From Bacteroidales bacterium (GTDB lineage: Bacteria > Bacteroidota > Bacteroidia > Bacteroidales > VadinHA17), in contig JAGPFZ010000009.1 in assembly GCA_018056245.1 (NCBI GenBank), forward strand, positions 1 to 57,303: 57,303 bases of DNA, read 5' to 3'. The notes under the pieces were generated by a model. The model did not search any database, was not told where the DNA came from, and worked only from the letters and a program-made list of their open reading frames with translations. Shown here piece after piece: positions 9,304 through 18,968 of the stretch. Numbering within the stretch: the stretch's first letter is position 1; each line of letters begins with the position of its first letter. The translations under genes and the position numbers were made by a program.

Positions 9304-10059
9304 CTATTGAATGAATTCCAACCATGTTTTTGCCATTAGCTGAGCACCGGCTATTGAAGGATGAACTCCGTCGCCTGTCCAATACGAACCTGGTGCCCGT
9401 TTCTGAGCTTCATCGTATGTCTTTTGGAAAGGCACAAAAACAGCATTGTATTTATAAGCTATCTCTTTTGCTGTTCTCTGGTAATCGTAAAACTCAGGAT
9501 ACCATTTTTCATTGACAGCTTTTACACCTGGAACGGCGAATGGCTCGCATATTATCAGCTTAACATCAGGCAGAGCATTTTTAGTTCTTTGGAGAAGCTC
9601 ATCGTAGTCGTTTCTATATTTTTCAACGGTTCCGTTATAGTTTCCGTTAAGTGTATGCCAGATGTCATTCACTCCTATAAGAATACTCAAAACAGATGGT
9701 TTTATCTCGAGACAGTCTTTGTCCCATCTTTCAGCAAGTTGAAAAACTTTATTACCCGAAATTCCACGGTTATAGATTTTTAAGTCAAGTGTAGCATATC
9801 TTTCGAGCAAATCAGCTCCTGCCAGAAAGACATAACCTGAACCAAGTGATGAAGGATTATTGAAACCTTCATTTTGCTTGTTTCTTCCTGCATCGGTTAT
9901 TGAATCTCCCTGAAAAAGTATAACATCACCTTTTTTTAACTGTACTTTTTTAGGCCTGATTTCTGCCATAGTGGCAGATAAAATTTCCGGAATACAGGTT
10001 GCCATAAAGCTTCCTGCTACTGCTTTTTTTATAAAATTGCGCCTGCTGTTCGTGTTCAT
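9304..10059 (-). CDS. Tat-exported SGNH/GDSL hydrolase
   Basis: A 251-aa protein with a Tat signal (SRRNFIKKAVAG) is followed by the SGNH blocks: FQGDSITDAGR with nucleophile Ser53 (block I), a Gly in ISGNKVF (block II), IGVNDIW (block III, Asn) and GDGVHPS with D230 and H233 (block V). All four catalytic positions are present. Such enzymes remove acetyl or other acyl esters from carbohydrates. It lies 23 bases after the transporter gene and 77 bases before the Gfo/Idh/MocA gene on the same strand, so it probably deacylates the same glycan. It ends in TAG. Confidence 0.87.
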   Translation of the reverse strand: MNTNSRRNFIKKAVAGSFMATCIPEILSATMAEIRPKKVQLKKGDVILFQGDSITDAGRNKQNEGFNNPSSLGSGYVFLAGADLLERYATLDLKIYNRGISGNKVFQLAERWDKDCLEIKPSVLSILIGVNDIWHTLNGNYNGTVEKYRNDYDELLQRTKNALPDVKLIICEPFAVPGVKAVNEKWYPEFYDYQRTAKEIAYKYNAVFVPFQKTYDEAQKRAPGSYWTGDGVHPSIAGAQLMAKTWLEFIQ

Positions 10060-10082
10060 AAATTATTACACTTTTTCTATTA

Positions 10083-11534
10083 TTAAACTTTATCTTTTAA
10101 TATACCGTCCGATTTTTTCAAACCATTACAATAAAACAGGAATAATACAAGAGCTGCGAGTGAAGTCAGACAGCCGACAGGGTAAGCCACAGAACCTGGA
10201 AGTGAAAAACCTTCAGGTGCAAAGAGTATATATGTTACTGAAACGGCTGTCATAAATACTGCAGGTATAAGAGTGATCCAGTAAAGTTTATTCTCCCTGA
10301 CAAGATATATTGTCTCAGCCCAAAGAACTATCATTGCAAGGGTCTGGTTTGACCATGCAAAATATCGCCATATAACGCCGAAATCAAATCTTGTAATAAG
10401 AAAACCGACAGCGAATAACGGTAAGCTTATTAGAAGCCGGTTTTTAATCGGGCTTTGCCTGATTTTAAGGAAATCGGCTACAATGAGTCGGGCACTTCTG
10501 AAAGCTGTATCACCTGAAGTAATAGGCGCAGCCACAACACCTAAAAGAGCGATAATACCACCGAATTTTCCAAGAAGAGAATGTGAAACCTGGTTTACCA
10601 GTACAGCCGCATTGCCTTTATTTGCGGTCATCACATCATTTAGTACGTTAACTCCTCCCCAGAAGCTCATTCCGATAGTTGCCCATATCATTGCAACAAC
10701 AGCTTCTATGATCATTGCACCGTAAAAGACTCTTCTTCCGAGTTTTTCATTTGTAATGCACCGGGCCATCAACGGCGACTGTGTTGAGTGAAACCCTGAG
10801 ATGGCGCCACATGCAATAGTTATGAACATCATCGGAAATATCGGAAATTTTTCAGGGTTCACATGAAAATTGCGCAGATTTGCAGGAGTAAGTTCAGGGA
10901 TATGATAACCATTTACGAAAAGTGCTGTAATCAATCCCACTGCCATAAAAACGAGGACAAATCCGAAAAATGGATAAATCTTTCCGATTATTTTATCAAT
11001 TGGAAGTAGAGTTGCAAGTACATAGTAAGCGAACACAACACAGACCCAGAAAGTCATAGAGAAAAATTCGGGCGTCATTCCGGCAAGTATTTCCGCAGGG
11101 CCCATGATAAAGACTGCACCAACGAGAACCATCAGTATTACCGTAAAAACGCGCATGAACTGTTTAACGCTGTTACCAAGATATATTCCTACAATCTCAG
11201 TGATACTAAGTCCGTTATGATATATTGAAAGCATTCCTGATAGATAATCGTGAACGGCGCCGGCGAAAACTGAACCAAAAATAATCCATAAATATGCAAC
11301 CGGCCCCCACATTGCACCGGTAATAGCTCCAAATATGGGACCAAGTCCGGCAATATTCAGAAATTGTATGAGAAGAGCTTTCCACCACGGCATAGGAATG
11401 TAATCTACGCTATCGTTCATCTTATATGCAGGTGTCGTCCGCGATGAATCTGCTCCGAAAATCTTTTCAATAAACTTTGAATAACAAAAATATCCTAAAA
11501 GAAGAATTGTAATACCACAAATAAATGTAATCAT
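10083..11534 (-). CDS. CstA-family (carbon starvation protein A) transporter, short form
   Basis: This 483-aa, strongly hydrophobic protein has about 13-14 membrane segments. It matches CstA in the N-terminal block (IPMPWWKALLIQFLNIAGLG, GPIFGAITGAMWGP, GSVFAGAVHDYLSGM) and in the central GAISGFHSTQSP and APITSGDTAFRSAR motifs. E. coli CstA is about 700 residues; this is the shorter form. Characterised relatives import peptides or pyruvate. A location upstream of the secreted sugar enzymes suggests it may take up a small product of their action, but that is inference. Confidence 0.88.
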   Translation of the reverse strand: MITFICGITILLLGYFCYSKFIEKIFGADSSRTTPAYKMNDSVDYIPMPWWKALLIQFLNIAGLGPIFGAITGAMWGPVAYLWIIFGSVFAGAVHDYLSGMLSIYHNGLSITEIVGIYLGNSVKQFMRVFTVILMVLVGAVFIMGPAEILAGMTPEFFSMTFWVCVVFAYYVLATLLPIDKIIGKIYPFFGFVLVFMAVGLITALFVNGYHIPELTPANLRNFHVNPEKFPIFPMMFITIACGAISGFHSTQSPLMARCITNEKLGRRVFYGAMIIEAVVAMIWATIGMSFWGGVNVLNDVMTANKGNAAVLVNQVSHSLLGKFGGIIALLGVVAAPITSGDTAFRSARLIVADFLKIRQSPIKNRLLISLPLFAVGFLITRFDFGVIWRYFAWSNQTLAMIVLWAETIYLVRENKLYWITLIPAVFMTAVSVTYILFAPEGFSLPGSVAYPVGCLTSLAALVLFLFYCNGLKKSDGILKDKV

Positions 11535-11595
11535 TTAATAAGTAAATATATTTTCTAATTGTTTATTAATTTATCTAAATATTTAATTATTTACA

Positions 11596-11674
11596 CCTTT
11601 TGTTTGCTCACTAAATCCATGCCTTTTGTTTGCCCCCTAAGTCTCTGCCTGTTTATTTGCCCCCTAAATCCCTG
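11596..11674. repeat. 26-bp tandem repeat, three imperfect copies
   Basis: Three consecutive units begin at 11596, 11622 and 11648 (26, 26 and 27 bases). Each has the core TTTG-C(C/T)C(C/A)CTAA followed by a TC-rich tail ending in TG. Units 2 and 3 share TTTGCCCCCTAA exactly. They lie in the 338-base gap between the CstA-type gene and the amidohydrolase gene and run into the hairpin cluster that follows. Confidence 0.75.
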
Positions 11675-11790
11675 CCTCCGCTAGTGCTTCGGCCTTGCTC
11701 CGCCAAGGCTTCACGAAGGTAATGCAGGCAGGCCCCAAATGGGGGACTTGTCACAGCAGGACTTAATATCTCCTCCCCACTTTGGGGAGG
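11671..11790. repeat. Cluster of GC-rich nested hairpins
   Basis: This patch is much richer in G and C than its surroundings. CCTGCCT (11671-11677) pairs with AGGCAGG (11726-11732), enclosing GCCTTG (11692-11697) with CAAGGC (11704-11709). Next come CCCC-AAAT-GGGG (11733-11744) and CCTCCCC (11772-11778) with GGGGAGG (11784-11790). No gene is seen here. It resembles dispersed intergenic elements of other Bacteroidota and could also stall transcription between the two gene groups. Confidence 0.7.
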
Positions 11791-11872
11791 TCGGGAGGGG
11801 CAATTTTAGGAGGTTTGGAGTTATAGTTTAAAATTATTTTCATTCTTTTTTGTGTTTTTAATCATAGGTTTT

Positions 11873-12949
11873 TTATAAATTAAATTTATACCATTTAATG
11901 GCATTTTGATAATATATTTTGTCAACAACTTTACGTGGGAGTTTAAGCCCTGCAAATTTGCCTCTGAATTTATCTGATGTCATTTCGAAGCTTGTAGTAA
12001 AATACCTCCAATCGTCGGTCCATGTTTTATGTATTCTCTCTTTAAAAGCCCCGGGATCGCTGCTTCCATTGTAACCGATATCGGTTCCATATAAAAGCCT
12101 GTCCTGATATTTTATACAGAAGTCACGGACTTTCTTTCTATCGTTAAGGGATTGATATTGCAAATGACATATTCGTGCCGACATATCAACCGCCATATTA
12201 GGATATTTATCGAGCCGTTTTGCAAGTGAGTCAACATTCCATTCAAGGCTCCCGAGATGGCATCCGATAAATGTCAGATCAGGATTTTTCTCGAGGAAAT
12301 GATCGCGTGCGTTAATCTGGTCTTCATACGACGGGTAATCGGGATGAAGGTACATGTGATATTGAGGATTCCGGGCAAAGTAGCTGCTGTCGCTCGAAAC
12401 TGTCATCTTGTCGAGTGGTAGCCAGCAGTTTCTTGGTTCACCTAAATGGCCTGTGATTGGAAGATTTTTTGATTTAATAAAATTCACAACCGGGTCGAGA
12501 CCAGGATCATCAATCATTATAAATCTTCCGGTTCTGTCGCGAAGAGTCATCCCTATATTTTTCCATATTTTAACTGTTACGGCTCCTTCAGAGATATCCC
12601 TGTCGAGTTGTTTAATAATTTTCCTGCTCCATTCCCCTGTTCCCCATCCGGCAGTGTCGAAGAAAAATGAAACGCCGAAGAAGACTTTCCCTGGGTGATT
12701 TTTGAAACTGTTCACAGCATAATTTAATTGTTTCCTGAGGTCTGCAGAATCGGAATGGTCAACATTCAATGTCAAAAGAATGAAATTGTCTGCTTCGGCT
12801 TGTTCCTCAAAAACCCCATCATCAGAGTTAATATGGACATGAGCATCAACCTTCGGAATGCTGTTGAAATCGTCTTCGAAATAAAAATTTGTCTTACACC
12901 CTGCTATAATAAACGCTGCAAATAAAATTATAAAGAATAATTTTTTCAT
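11873..12949 (-). CDS. Amidohydrolase-family lipoprotein (Amidohydro_2 TIM barrel)
   Basis: I start at the ATG at 12947-12949 (MKKLFF), because it opens a lipoprotein signal with lipobox FIIAGC (Cys18); an upstream in-frame start would bury it. The mature 358-aa protein body is a metal-dependent hydrolase: HxH in VDAHVHI (H37, H39), VKIWK for a possible carboxylated Lys, His in ITGHLGEP and IGCHLGS, and the metal Asp in YGTDIGY. The family contains lactonases, decarboxylases and hydrolases. A sugar lactone or an oxidised sugar product would suit the neighbours, but the substrate cannot be read from sequence. It is probably anchored in a periplasm-facing membrane. Confidence 0.82.
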   Translation of the reverse strand: MKKLFFIILFAAFIIAGCKTNFYFEDDFNSIPKVDAHVHINSDDGVFEEQAEADNFILLTLNVDHSDSADLRKQLNYAVNSFKNHPGKVFFGVSFFFDTAGWGTGEWSRKIIKQLDRDISEGAVTVKIWKNIGMTLRDRTGRFIMIDDPGLDPVVNFIKSKNLPITGHLGEPRNCWLPLDKMTVSSDSSYFARNPQYHMYLHPDYPSYEDQINARDHFLEKNPDLTFIGCHLGSLEWNVDSLAKRLDKYPNMAVDMSARICHLQYQSLNDRKKVRDFCIKYQDRLLYGTDIGYNGSSDPGAFKERIHKTWTDDWRYFTTSFEMTSDKFRGKFAGLKLPRKVVDKIYYQNAIKWYKFNL

Positions 12950-13058
12950 GACTAGAAATCTTATTCGGGTAATAAAAATAATAATTTGCATTAAAAAAAT
13001 AGAATATTTCTTAATTTGACAATAATTACATGTAATTCGTAAATTGTTTACATATCAT

Positions 13059-14198
13059 TTATTTATCAAACCCTTGTGTTAGCCTGCCATCGAAATCTTT
13101 TCTGTTTTCCGGCAATATAGGCCACTTTACAGGTTTATTATCTCTTGTTGAACGGTAGATGGCTGTAAAAATTTCGACCGTCACCCTTCCTTCTTCACCG
13201 GTAACAAGTGGTTTTTTATTGTTAAATATTGCACGCAGAAAATCCTCCATCTGGCGCTCATGATAGTATTCCATTGGGTTTGACAGGGAAAGAAAAAATT
13301 CACTGTCTTCCTTAACCATTTCTCCGAGCATATTTTCTTCGCCAGGAATAGTCCAGAGGTCTATCACGGGCGGTTCGAGAATATTGGACATTCCGGCTAT
13401 AAACATTGCACCGCCGTCGGTCTGAACGCCTGCAGAAGCACCGTTTTTACCGTGAACATGCACTTTCCCGTATATCCCGGGTTTTTGTGAATTGGAGACA
13501 ACGATATTACCCAGAGCACCGTTTTTGAATCTTATTATTGCAAGAGCAGTATCTTCAACTTCGATGTATGGGTGATTTAAATTTGACCAGATGCCATACA
13601 GTTCCACAGGCTGACCCATAAACCATTGGAGAAGGTCGAGTTGATGAGGAGCCTGATTAACGAGCACTCCTCCTCCCTCGCCTAGCCATGAACCTCTCCA
13701 TGAATCGCTTTTGTAATAATTTTCATCCCTCCATCCAAGCATCATTACTGTACCCAGAACAGGTTTATCCAATTTGCCACAATCAATTGCATTTTTAACT
13801 CTTTGGACCGGAAGGTACCATCGGCGTTGTGAAACCACACCTATTTGTTTATTGCATTTTTTTGCTGTTGCAAGCATTGCATCACAATCATCAACAGATG
13901 AAGCCATAGGTTTTTCAATCAGGACATGTGCGCCTGCTTCCATTGCTTCTATAGCAGGCTTTTTATGAAAAGGATGAGGAGTGCATATCACAGCCACGTC
14001 TATTTTCTCCTTAATAACCATTTCACTTACATCTGTATATCCCTTTGCGCCATACCGTGCAGCGAAATCATCAGCTTTTTCCTTTTTGGAACTGCTAACG
14101 GCCGTGAAATGTGATTCTGGCAGTCTCGATAGTGCAGTAGCATGTAACGTAGTAACCTTGCCCACACCTATAACTGCTGTTTTAAGTTTTTCTTTCAT
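13059..14198 (-). CDS. Cytoplasmic Gfo/Idh/MocA oxidoreductase
   Basis: A 379-aa protein without signal peptide. The Rossmann motif is AVIGVGKVTTLHATAL, the family motif is LIEKPMASS and the catalytic region is NQAPHQLDLLQWF. Normal family length. It overlaps no gene but sits 16 bases downstream of the medium-chain dehydrogenase at 14215. The two dehydrogenases are therefore translated together and probably act in sequence on one sugar or cyclitol inside the cell. Specific substrate not assignable. Confidence 0.87.
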   Translation of the reverse strand: MKEKLKTAVIGVGKVTTLHATALSRLPESHFTAVSSSKKEKADDFAARYGAKGYTDVSEMVIKEKIDVAVICTPHPFHKKPAIEAMEAGAHVLIEKPMASSVDDCDAMLATAKKCNKQIGVVSQRRWYLPVQRVKNAIDCGKLDKPVLGTVMMLGWRDENYYKSDSWRGSWLGEGGGVLVNQAPHQLDLLQWFMGQPVELYGIWSNLNHPYIEVEDTALAIIRFKNGALGNIVVSNSQKPGIYGKVHVHGKNGASAGVQTDGGAMFIAGMSNILEPPVIDLWTIPGEENMLGEMVKEDSEFFLSLSNPMEYYHERQMEDFLRAIFNNKKPLVTGEEGRVTVEIFTAIYRSTRDNKPVKWPILPENRKDFDGRLTQGFDK

Positions 14199-14214
14199 AT
14201 CAACCGGCTTTTGT

Positions 14215-15252
14215 TTATGGTTTCAAAATAACTTTCAATAATTGTGATTCCCTGTTATATAACTTTTTGAACCATTCGGCACCTTCTGAAAGAGGAGCTT
14301 CGGCTGAAACAAGTGATTCAACATTTACTTCTCCTCTTGCCATCATGTCGAGCACTGACGAATATTCGCCGCATAGCGCACAGCTTCCCTGAATCTTGAC
14401 CTGGCGGGTAACTACTGACTGTAAAGGAATTTGCACAACCGGAGAAATATTTCCAACAAGAACAACAGTCCCACCTTTCCTGACCGAATCAATTGATATA
14501 CTTACTGTTTCCTGAAGACCTGCTGCCTCAAATACAATGTCAGCACCTCTTCCTGATGTTAGCTCCATTATCCTTTCAGGGGCGTTTTCGGAAAGAGAAT
14601 TGATTACAAAATCGGTCCCAAAATTTTTAGCTTTTTCAAGTTTGAAATCATCAATATCTATTGCGAAAATATTTCCGCATCCGCGCGACCTTGCTATCTG
14701 TATAATAAAAAGACCTATTATTCCAGTTCCTGCAACAACAACGCTATCGTTCCAGTTGATGCAAGACAGGTTAACAGCATGTGCTGCCACAGCAGCAGGT
14801 TCAACCATAGCTGCCTGAGTGAAAGATACATTATTAGGTATTCTGTAAAGAATATGCTGAGGGATGTTTACAAATTCTGCAAAAGTTCCATGCCGTCTGT
14901 ATTCGTTCGTAGCAACACCCAGAACCATTCTGTTATCGCTCAGGTTGTACAAACCTTTGAGAGTGTACCAGTCGTCGAGCGGATAAATCGTCGAATCGAA
15001 AGTTACTCTGTCGCCCTCTTTCCACTTTGTTACTGTCGAACCTTTTCCAACAATTACGCCTGCAGCCTCGTGTCCCATTATCAACGGTGGAATTCTTCGA
15101 CCTGTACTACCGTCTATTCCGTGTACATCACTCCCACATATACCGGTAGCATGAACTTTAACAAGTACCTCGTCGGGTCCGGTTTCAGGATCAGGCCAGT
15201 CGCGATATACTAGTTTATTATATTCCTCAAGAACAAGTGCCTTCATTTCCAA
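14215..15252 (-). CDS. Medium-chain zinc dehydrogenase (sorbitol/threonine dehydrogenase-like)
   Basis: A 345-aa MDR enzyme. The catalytic zinc ligands are visible: Cys39 in GICGSDVHG, and His61/Glu62 in MGHEAAG. The NAD-binding motif is GTGIIGLFIIQIA, followed by an acidic strand end (AIDIDD) that favours NAD over NADP. The region between residues about 90 and 115, where relatives carry four cysteines for a structural zinc, reads PLDDWYTLKGLYNLSDN and has none, so the structural zinc is lost. An alternative start two codons later (MKALV) is equally possible. The next gene is the Gfo/Idh/MocA dehydrogenase. Confidence 0.87.
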   Translation of the reverse strand: MEMKALVLEEYNKLVYRDWPDPETGPDEVLVKVHATGICGSDVHGIDGSTGRRIPPLIMGHEAAGVIVGKGSTVTKWKEGDRVTFDSTIYPLDDWYTLKGLYNLSDNRMVLGVATNEYRRHGTFAEFVNIPQHILYRIPNNVSFTQAAMVEPAAVAAHAVNLSCINWNDSVVVAGTGIIGLFIIQIARSRGCGNIFAIDIDDFKLEKAKNFGTDFVINSLSENAPERIMELTSGRGADIVFEAAGLQETVSISIDSVRKGGTVVLVGNISPVVQIPLQSVVTRQVKIQGSCALCGEYSSVLDMMARGEVNVESLVSAEAPLSEGAEWFKKLYNRESQLLKVILKP

Positions 15253-15470
15253 TTAATATCATTTTATCACCGAAAAATACTGATTTTAAAGTTTCTTATT
15301 TTGATTTTATAATAAATTTTCTAAGTGAAAACATAAAAAATATTATTGAGACATTTAATGGAACGCTGATTAGGAGAATTGCAAGTGCTGATTTTATCGG
15401 ACAAATCGACGTTAATCCGCAGTAATCAAGATGCGGCAATATGTGTGCTATAAAAATATTGTTTTTATTA

Positions 15471-15509
15471 AATAAAGTGGCCCGGCAAAAAAGACCGGAC
15501 CACTTTATT
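15471..15509 (-). terminator. Strong hairpin downstream of the TIM-barrel lipoprotein gene
   Basis: AATAAAGTGG (15471-15480) pairs perfectly with CCACTTTATT (15500-15509), and CCGG (15482-15485) pairs with CCGG (15495-15498) inside. It lies 26 bases beyond the stop of the gene at 15536. The U-tract on the minus strand is weak, so it may slow or end transcription and also protect the 3' end. Confidence 0.7.
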
Positions 15510-15535
15510 TATTCCATATCTATTTACTTAATAAC

Positions 15536-16417
15536 CTATTGAGGCATTACCACATATTCGGCATTATTAAGAAAGTCGAGGCTTTTCTGGCAACTTGTAA
15601 ACTGATCGTAATTATATCTTTCAACCTCCACTATACCATATTTCATACCTGAAATGGCAGAGGCGGCCCATATTTTAGCAAAATCCATTTTGCCGCTTGC
15701 TCCAACCTCTGCTTCATCTTTGATATGCCATAACTCAAACCGGCCGGGATATTTATTGAAATATTCTACAGGATCGGCGCCTCCTTCAACACACCAGTAA
15801 AGGTCAATCTCGAATAAGACTTTTGATGGGTCAGTATTCTGCAACATATAGTCATACAGGACGATTGTGCTGTCGAATACCGTTTTGAATTCTCCGCTAT
15901 GGTTGTGATATCCAAACTTTAAACCGGCTTGGTTACATTTTTCACCCACCGCATTAAAATAATCACAATACCTTTTTAATCCTTCAAGACTTTCATAAGC
16001 TTCGCGGCCCATTGAGGGCTGAACAATGTAACTGGCTCCAACAGCCACATGAGCGGCAATGCAGGTATCCCACCATGCCATAGTACTCTCCATATTCGCT
16101 GAATCAGGTGCTGGCCGGCCTGTATGAGAACTCAGAACATAAATTCCATTTTTTTCACAGATAGACTTAAACTCTTCAGGAGACAAACCATAAAATTTTC
16201 CGTTCGCATAACCTGCAGGTTCGACAAATTTATATCCCATCTCTGCTACTTTTTTAATAGCACCGGGCACGTCCCTTATAATCGAATCACGTATCGAGTA
16301 TAACTGTAATCCAATATTTTTACCTTTAGGCTTTTTAGTACATGAATTAAATAACAATGTTGCAGTTAATAATAAAACTGGCAACATTAGTAAAGCAATG
16401 GCATTTTTTGTTTTCAT
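15536..16417 (-). CDS. TIM-barrel lipoprotein (sugar isomerase/epimerase family)
   Basis: A 293-aa protein with a lipoprotein signal (hydrophobic stretch ending LFNSC, Cys at about residue 26). The mature part is an AP-endonuclease-2-type TIM barrel beginning IGLQLYSIRDSI and continuing GYKFVEPAGYANGKFYG. Metal-ligand candidates are FGYHNHSGEF (the H-x-H typical of exported members), FEIDLYW, WHIKDEA and GIVEVERYN. It lies 109 bases after the GH2 gene on the same strand, so the two likely work on the same glycoside. Exported members of this type have been implicated in cleaving or hydrating keto-glycosides rather than isomerising phosphates; this assignment is by analogy. Confidence 0.83.
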   Translation of the reverse strand: MKTKNAIALLMLPVLLLTATLLFNSCTKKPKGKNIGLQLYSIRDSIIRDVPGAIKKVAEMGYKFVEPAGYANGKFYGLSPEEFKSICEKNGIYVLSSHTGRPAPDSANMESTMAWWDTCIAAHVAVGASYIVQPSMGREAYESLEGLKRYCDYFNAVGEKCNQAGLKFGYHNHSGEFKTVFDSTIVLYDYMLQNTDPSKVLFEIDLYWCVEGGADPVEYFNKYPGRFELWHIKDEAEVGASGKMDFAKIWAASAISGMKYGIVEVERYNYDQFTSCQKSLDFLNNAEYVVMPQ

Positions 16418-16526
16418 ATTAACAGGTTTAATGATTAATTAGCAATTGTATGAAATTCAATTAAAAATATATAAATAATAAAATTGATGCAAAAATAAAA
16501 GTTTATGAAAAAGAAATTATTAATTT

Positions 16527-18968
16527 TTATTTCACGATCTCAATTGTAAATGTCAGGCTGTTAAGACCTTCACCTGAAATTTTTACATTTGCTTTTCCCT
16601 GAATATCTGAAGATTGAAGATAAATGAGTAGTTTGCCATGAAAAGCATTTTGAATATTATCCTTATAATCTTCAGTGTTTCGAGGGTTTGCATCCTCCAT
16701 ACCGAGGAGTTTAAGAGGCCCTGTAATTTCACATGTTATCTTGTTTGAAGCATCATAAACAGGATTTCCTTTATCATCGGTTATAGTTATATATATTCTC
16801 GAAATATCAGTTCTGTTTGCTTTAATAGTCATAGCATCGCACAAAGCCTTTATCATTTCCGGTTTTCCGTATGTATAAAGAGTAAAGGTTGAAGTAATTA
16901 ACCCTTTATTTTTTGCTACTGCTTTAAGTTCTCCAGGTTCGAAAGCTACATCCCATGAGATGGTGCGGTTTACAAAATCTGCCAGCTTTTTTACGCCGAG
17001 CGATTTATCATTCAGATAAAGTTCCACTTCCTCGCAGTTTGTAAATGCATTCACGCTAATTATCTGACCTTCTTTATAATTCCATACTGGTTCTACTCTT
17101 TTATGTGCCCACAGGTTGTCCGATTCAGTGGTAGTATTCCTGTCTGTTGTCCCCAACCATACCATCGGTTGTTTATTCCATAGGCTTTGCCTGAAAAAGA
17201 ACTCAGGTTTTTTATTACCGGCAAGGTCAATCAGTCCTGAAGTACTATGCCGTGAAGGGTACTGCCCTGCTTCTCCTAGGTATTCAATCCCTGTCCACAA
17301 AAATTGACCGGCAACATAATCATTCTGTTCAACGGCATTCCATGCCTCGAGACTCATTCCATTTTCACTGCCGTAAAGTGGTCTGGCTGGATATTTCTTA
17401 TGATCGCTTTCATATCTGAATTCCTGATAGTTATAGCCTACCACGTCAAGGGCATCGGCATAACCTACTTCATTCGACATCAGTGCAGATGCAAGCCCTG
17501 CTGTGACAGGCCGGGTTTTATCAAATTTCTTAATTGTTGCCACAAGTTCCGTCGCTATTTCGCCAAGACGTTCCGCACGAGGTAGTCTTTCATCAAACTT
17601 TGCCCACGTTTGAGGATTTGCCTCGGTATTAAGTATCGGATGAGTATATGGGTCGTTCGGATAATCAATTTCGTTTCCAATGCTCCACATAATAACAGAA
17701 GGATGGTTGCAGTCGCGCAAAACAAAATCGGTAAGGTCTTTTATAGCCCATGCTTTAAAGTATTCTGCATAACCATCTTTACCTGGAACCCCTCTGTTCC
17801 AGCCTTCTATCCATTTCTTTTTTGGTAGTTCCCATTCATCGAACGCTTCATTTATCACAAGAAAACCAATACTATCACAAAGATCCAAAAAATCAGGAGA
17901 ATAAGGATTATGACTTGTTCTTATAGCATTAGAACCCATTTCCTTAAGCAGAAGCAAGCGTCGTTCGATCTCGCTTTTCGGGACGGCTGAACCCAGCGCT
18001 CCAGCGTCGTGATGCAGGCAGACACCTTTTAGTTTCATATTTATACCATTGAGACTGAATCCTTTATCGGGATCAAAATTAAAATATCTTATTCCTGTCT
18101 TAGTAACAATCTTATCACTAAATCTCCTGCCTTTAACCGTTGTGACAAGTGTATAAAGATGAGGATTGTCAACGCTCCAAAGTATTGGCTCGGGCACAAC
18201 AAGCTTCTGCTCTACCAGTGTTTCGCCGGCCGTCTGGAGAGTCAGAGGCGATGAAACCTGGTCAATAATTTCATTTCCGTCATATAAAACAGAGATCAAC
18301 TCAACATTCGCCTTATTGTTTTTTTCATTCACCACTTTTACCTTAATGTCCATCTCTGCTCTATTATTATCAATTACTCTGGTTGTGTAGTTTATACCCC
18401 ACAATCCTATATGTATCTCCGGAGTAAAAATGAGTTTAACATTCCGATAAATTCCCGAGCCTGTATACCAACGCGAATCGGCATATTTACTGTGGTCTAT
18501 CTTCACAGACATTATATTCGTTTTGCCGTATTTAAGGAAAGGAGTTATATCATTTTGAAATGATATATATCCATTTGGCCTTTTCCCAAGATAGTTGCCA
18601 TTAATCCAAATTTCACTGTTATTATAAATTCCTTCAAACATTACAAATACCTTTCCTTTTTTCCACGAGCGTGGTACATCAAACGTCTTTCTGTACCATC
18701 CAATGCCCCCGGGAAGATATCCCGTGCAACTTGCCCATTTTGGGCTGAATGGGCCTTCAATGCTCCAGTCGTGAGGAATATCGAGGGTTCTCCAACCCGA
18801 ATCATCAAATTCAGGAGTTCGGGCATCCGGAAAATCACCCTTCATAAACTTCCAGCCGAAATTGAAATTAACTACTTCACGATCTATATTCTGTGCATTA
18901 AGTGAAATAGTCGTTAAAGCAAGGACGACAACCATGCTGAAACTAATACTTAAATAAAATTTTTTCAT
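16527..18968 (-). CDS. Secreted glycoside hydrolase family 2 (beta-galactosidase-like)
   Basis: An 813-aa protein with a signal peptide (residues 1-26, ending LNAQN). In order: GH2 sugar-binding jelly roll (about 30-190), Ig-like domain (190-300), TIM barrel (300-600), a DUF4982-like domain (about 640-710) and a C-terminal Ig-like domain. Catalytic residues fit the family: acid/base E433 in WSIGNEID and nucleophile E535 in GSENG. The conserved RTSHNPYSP and GYNYQEFRY motifs are present. GH2 members with this architecture act as beta-galactosidases, beta-glucuronidases or related exo-enzymes, and the sequence alone does not separate these. It is the first gene of the minus-strand run and is divergent from the gene at 19222. 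Confidence 0.92.
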   Translation of the reverse strand: MKKFYLSISFSMVVVLALTTISLNAQNIDREVVNFNFGWKFMKGDFPDARTPEFDDSGWRTLDIPHDWSIEGPFSPKWASCTGYLPGGIGWYRKTFDVPRSWKKGKVFVMFEGIYNNSEIWINGNYLGKRPNGYISFQNDITPFLKYGKTNIMSVKIDHSKYADSRWYTGSGIYRNVKLIFTPEIHIGLWGINYTTRVIDNNRAEMDIKVKVVNEKNNKANVELISVLYDGNEIIDQVSSPLTLQTAGETLVEQKLVVPEPILWSVDNPHLYTLVTTVKGRRFSDKIVTKTGIRYFNFDPDKGFSLNGINMKLKGVCLHHDAGALGSAVPKSEIERRLLLLKEMGSNAIRTSHNPYSPDFLDLCDSIGFLVINEAFDEWELPKKKWIEGWNRGVPGKDGYAEYFKAWAIKDLTDFVLRDCNHPSVIMWSIGNEIDYPNDPYTHPILNTEANPQTWAKFDERLPRAERLGEIATELVATIKKFDKTRPVTAGLASALMSNEVGYADALDVVGYNYQEFRYESDHKKYPARPLYGSENGMSLEAWNAVEQNDYVAGQFLWTGIEYLGEAGQYPSRHSTSGLIDLAGNKKPEFFFRQSLWNKQPMVWLGTTDRNTTTESDNLWAHKRVEPVWNYKEGQIISVNAFTNCEEVELYLNDKSLGVKKLADFVNRTISWDVAFEPGELKAVAKNKGLITSTFTLYTYGKPEMIKALCDAMTIKANRTDISRIYITITDDKGNPVYDASNKITCEITGPLKLLGMEDANPRNTEDYKDNIQNAFHGKLLIYLQSSDIQGKANVKISGEGLNSLTFTIEIVK

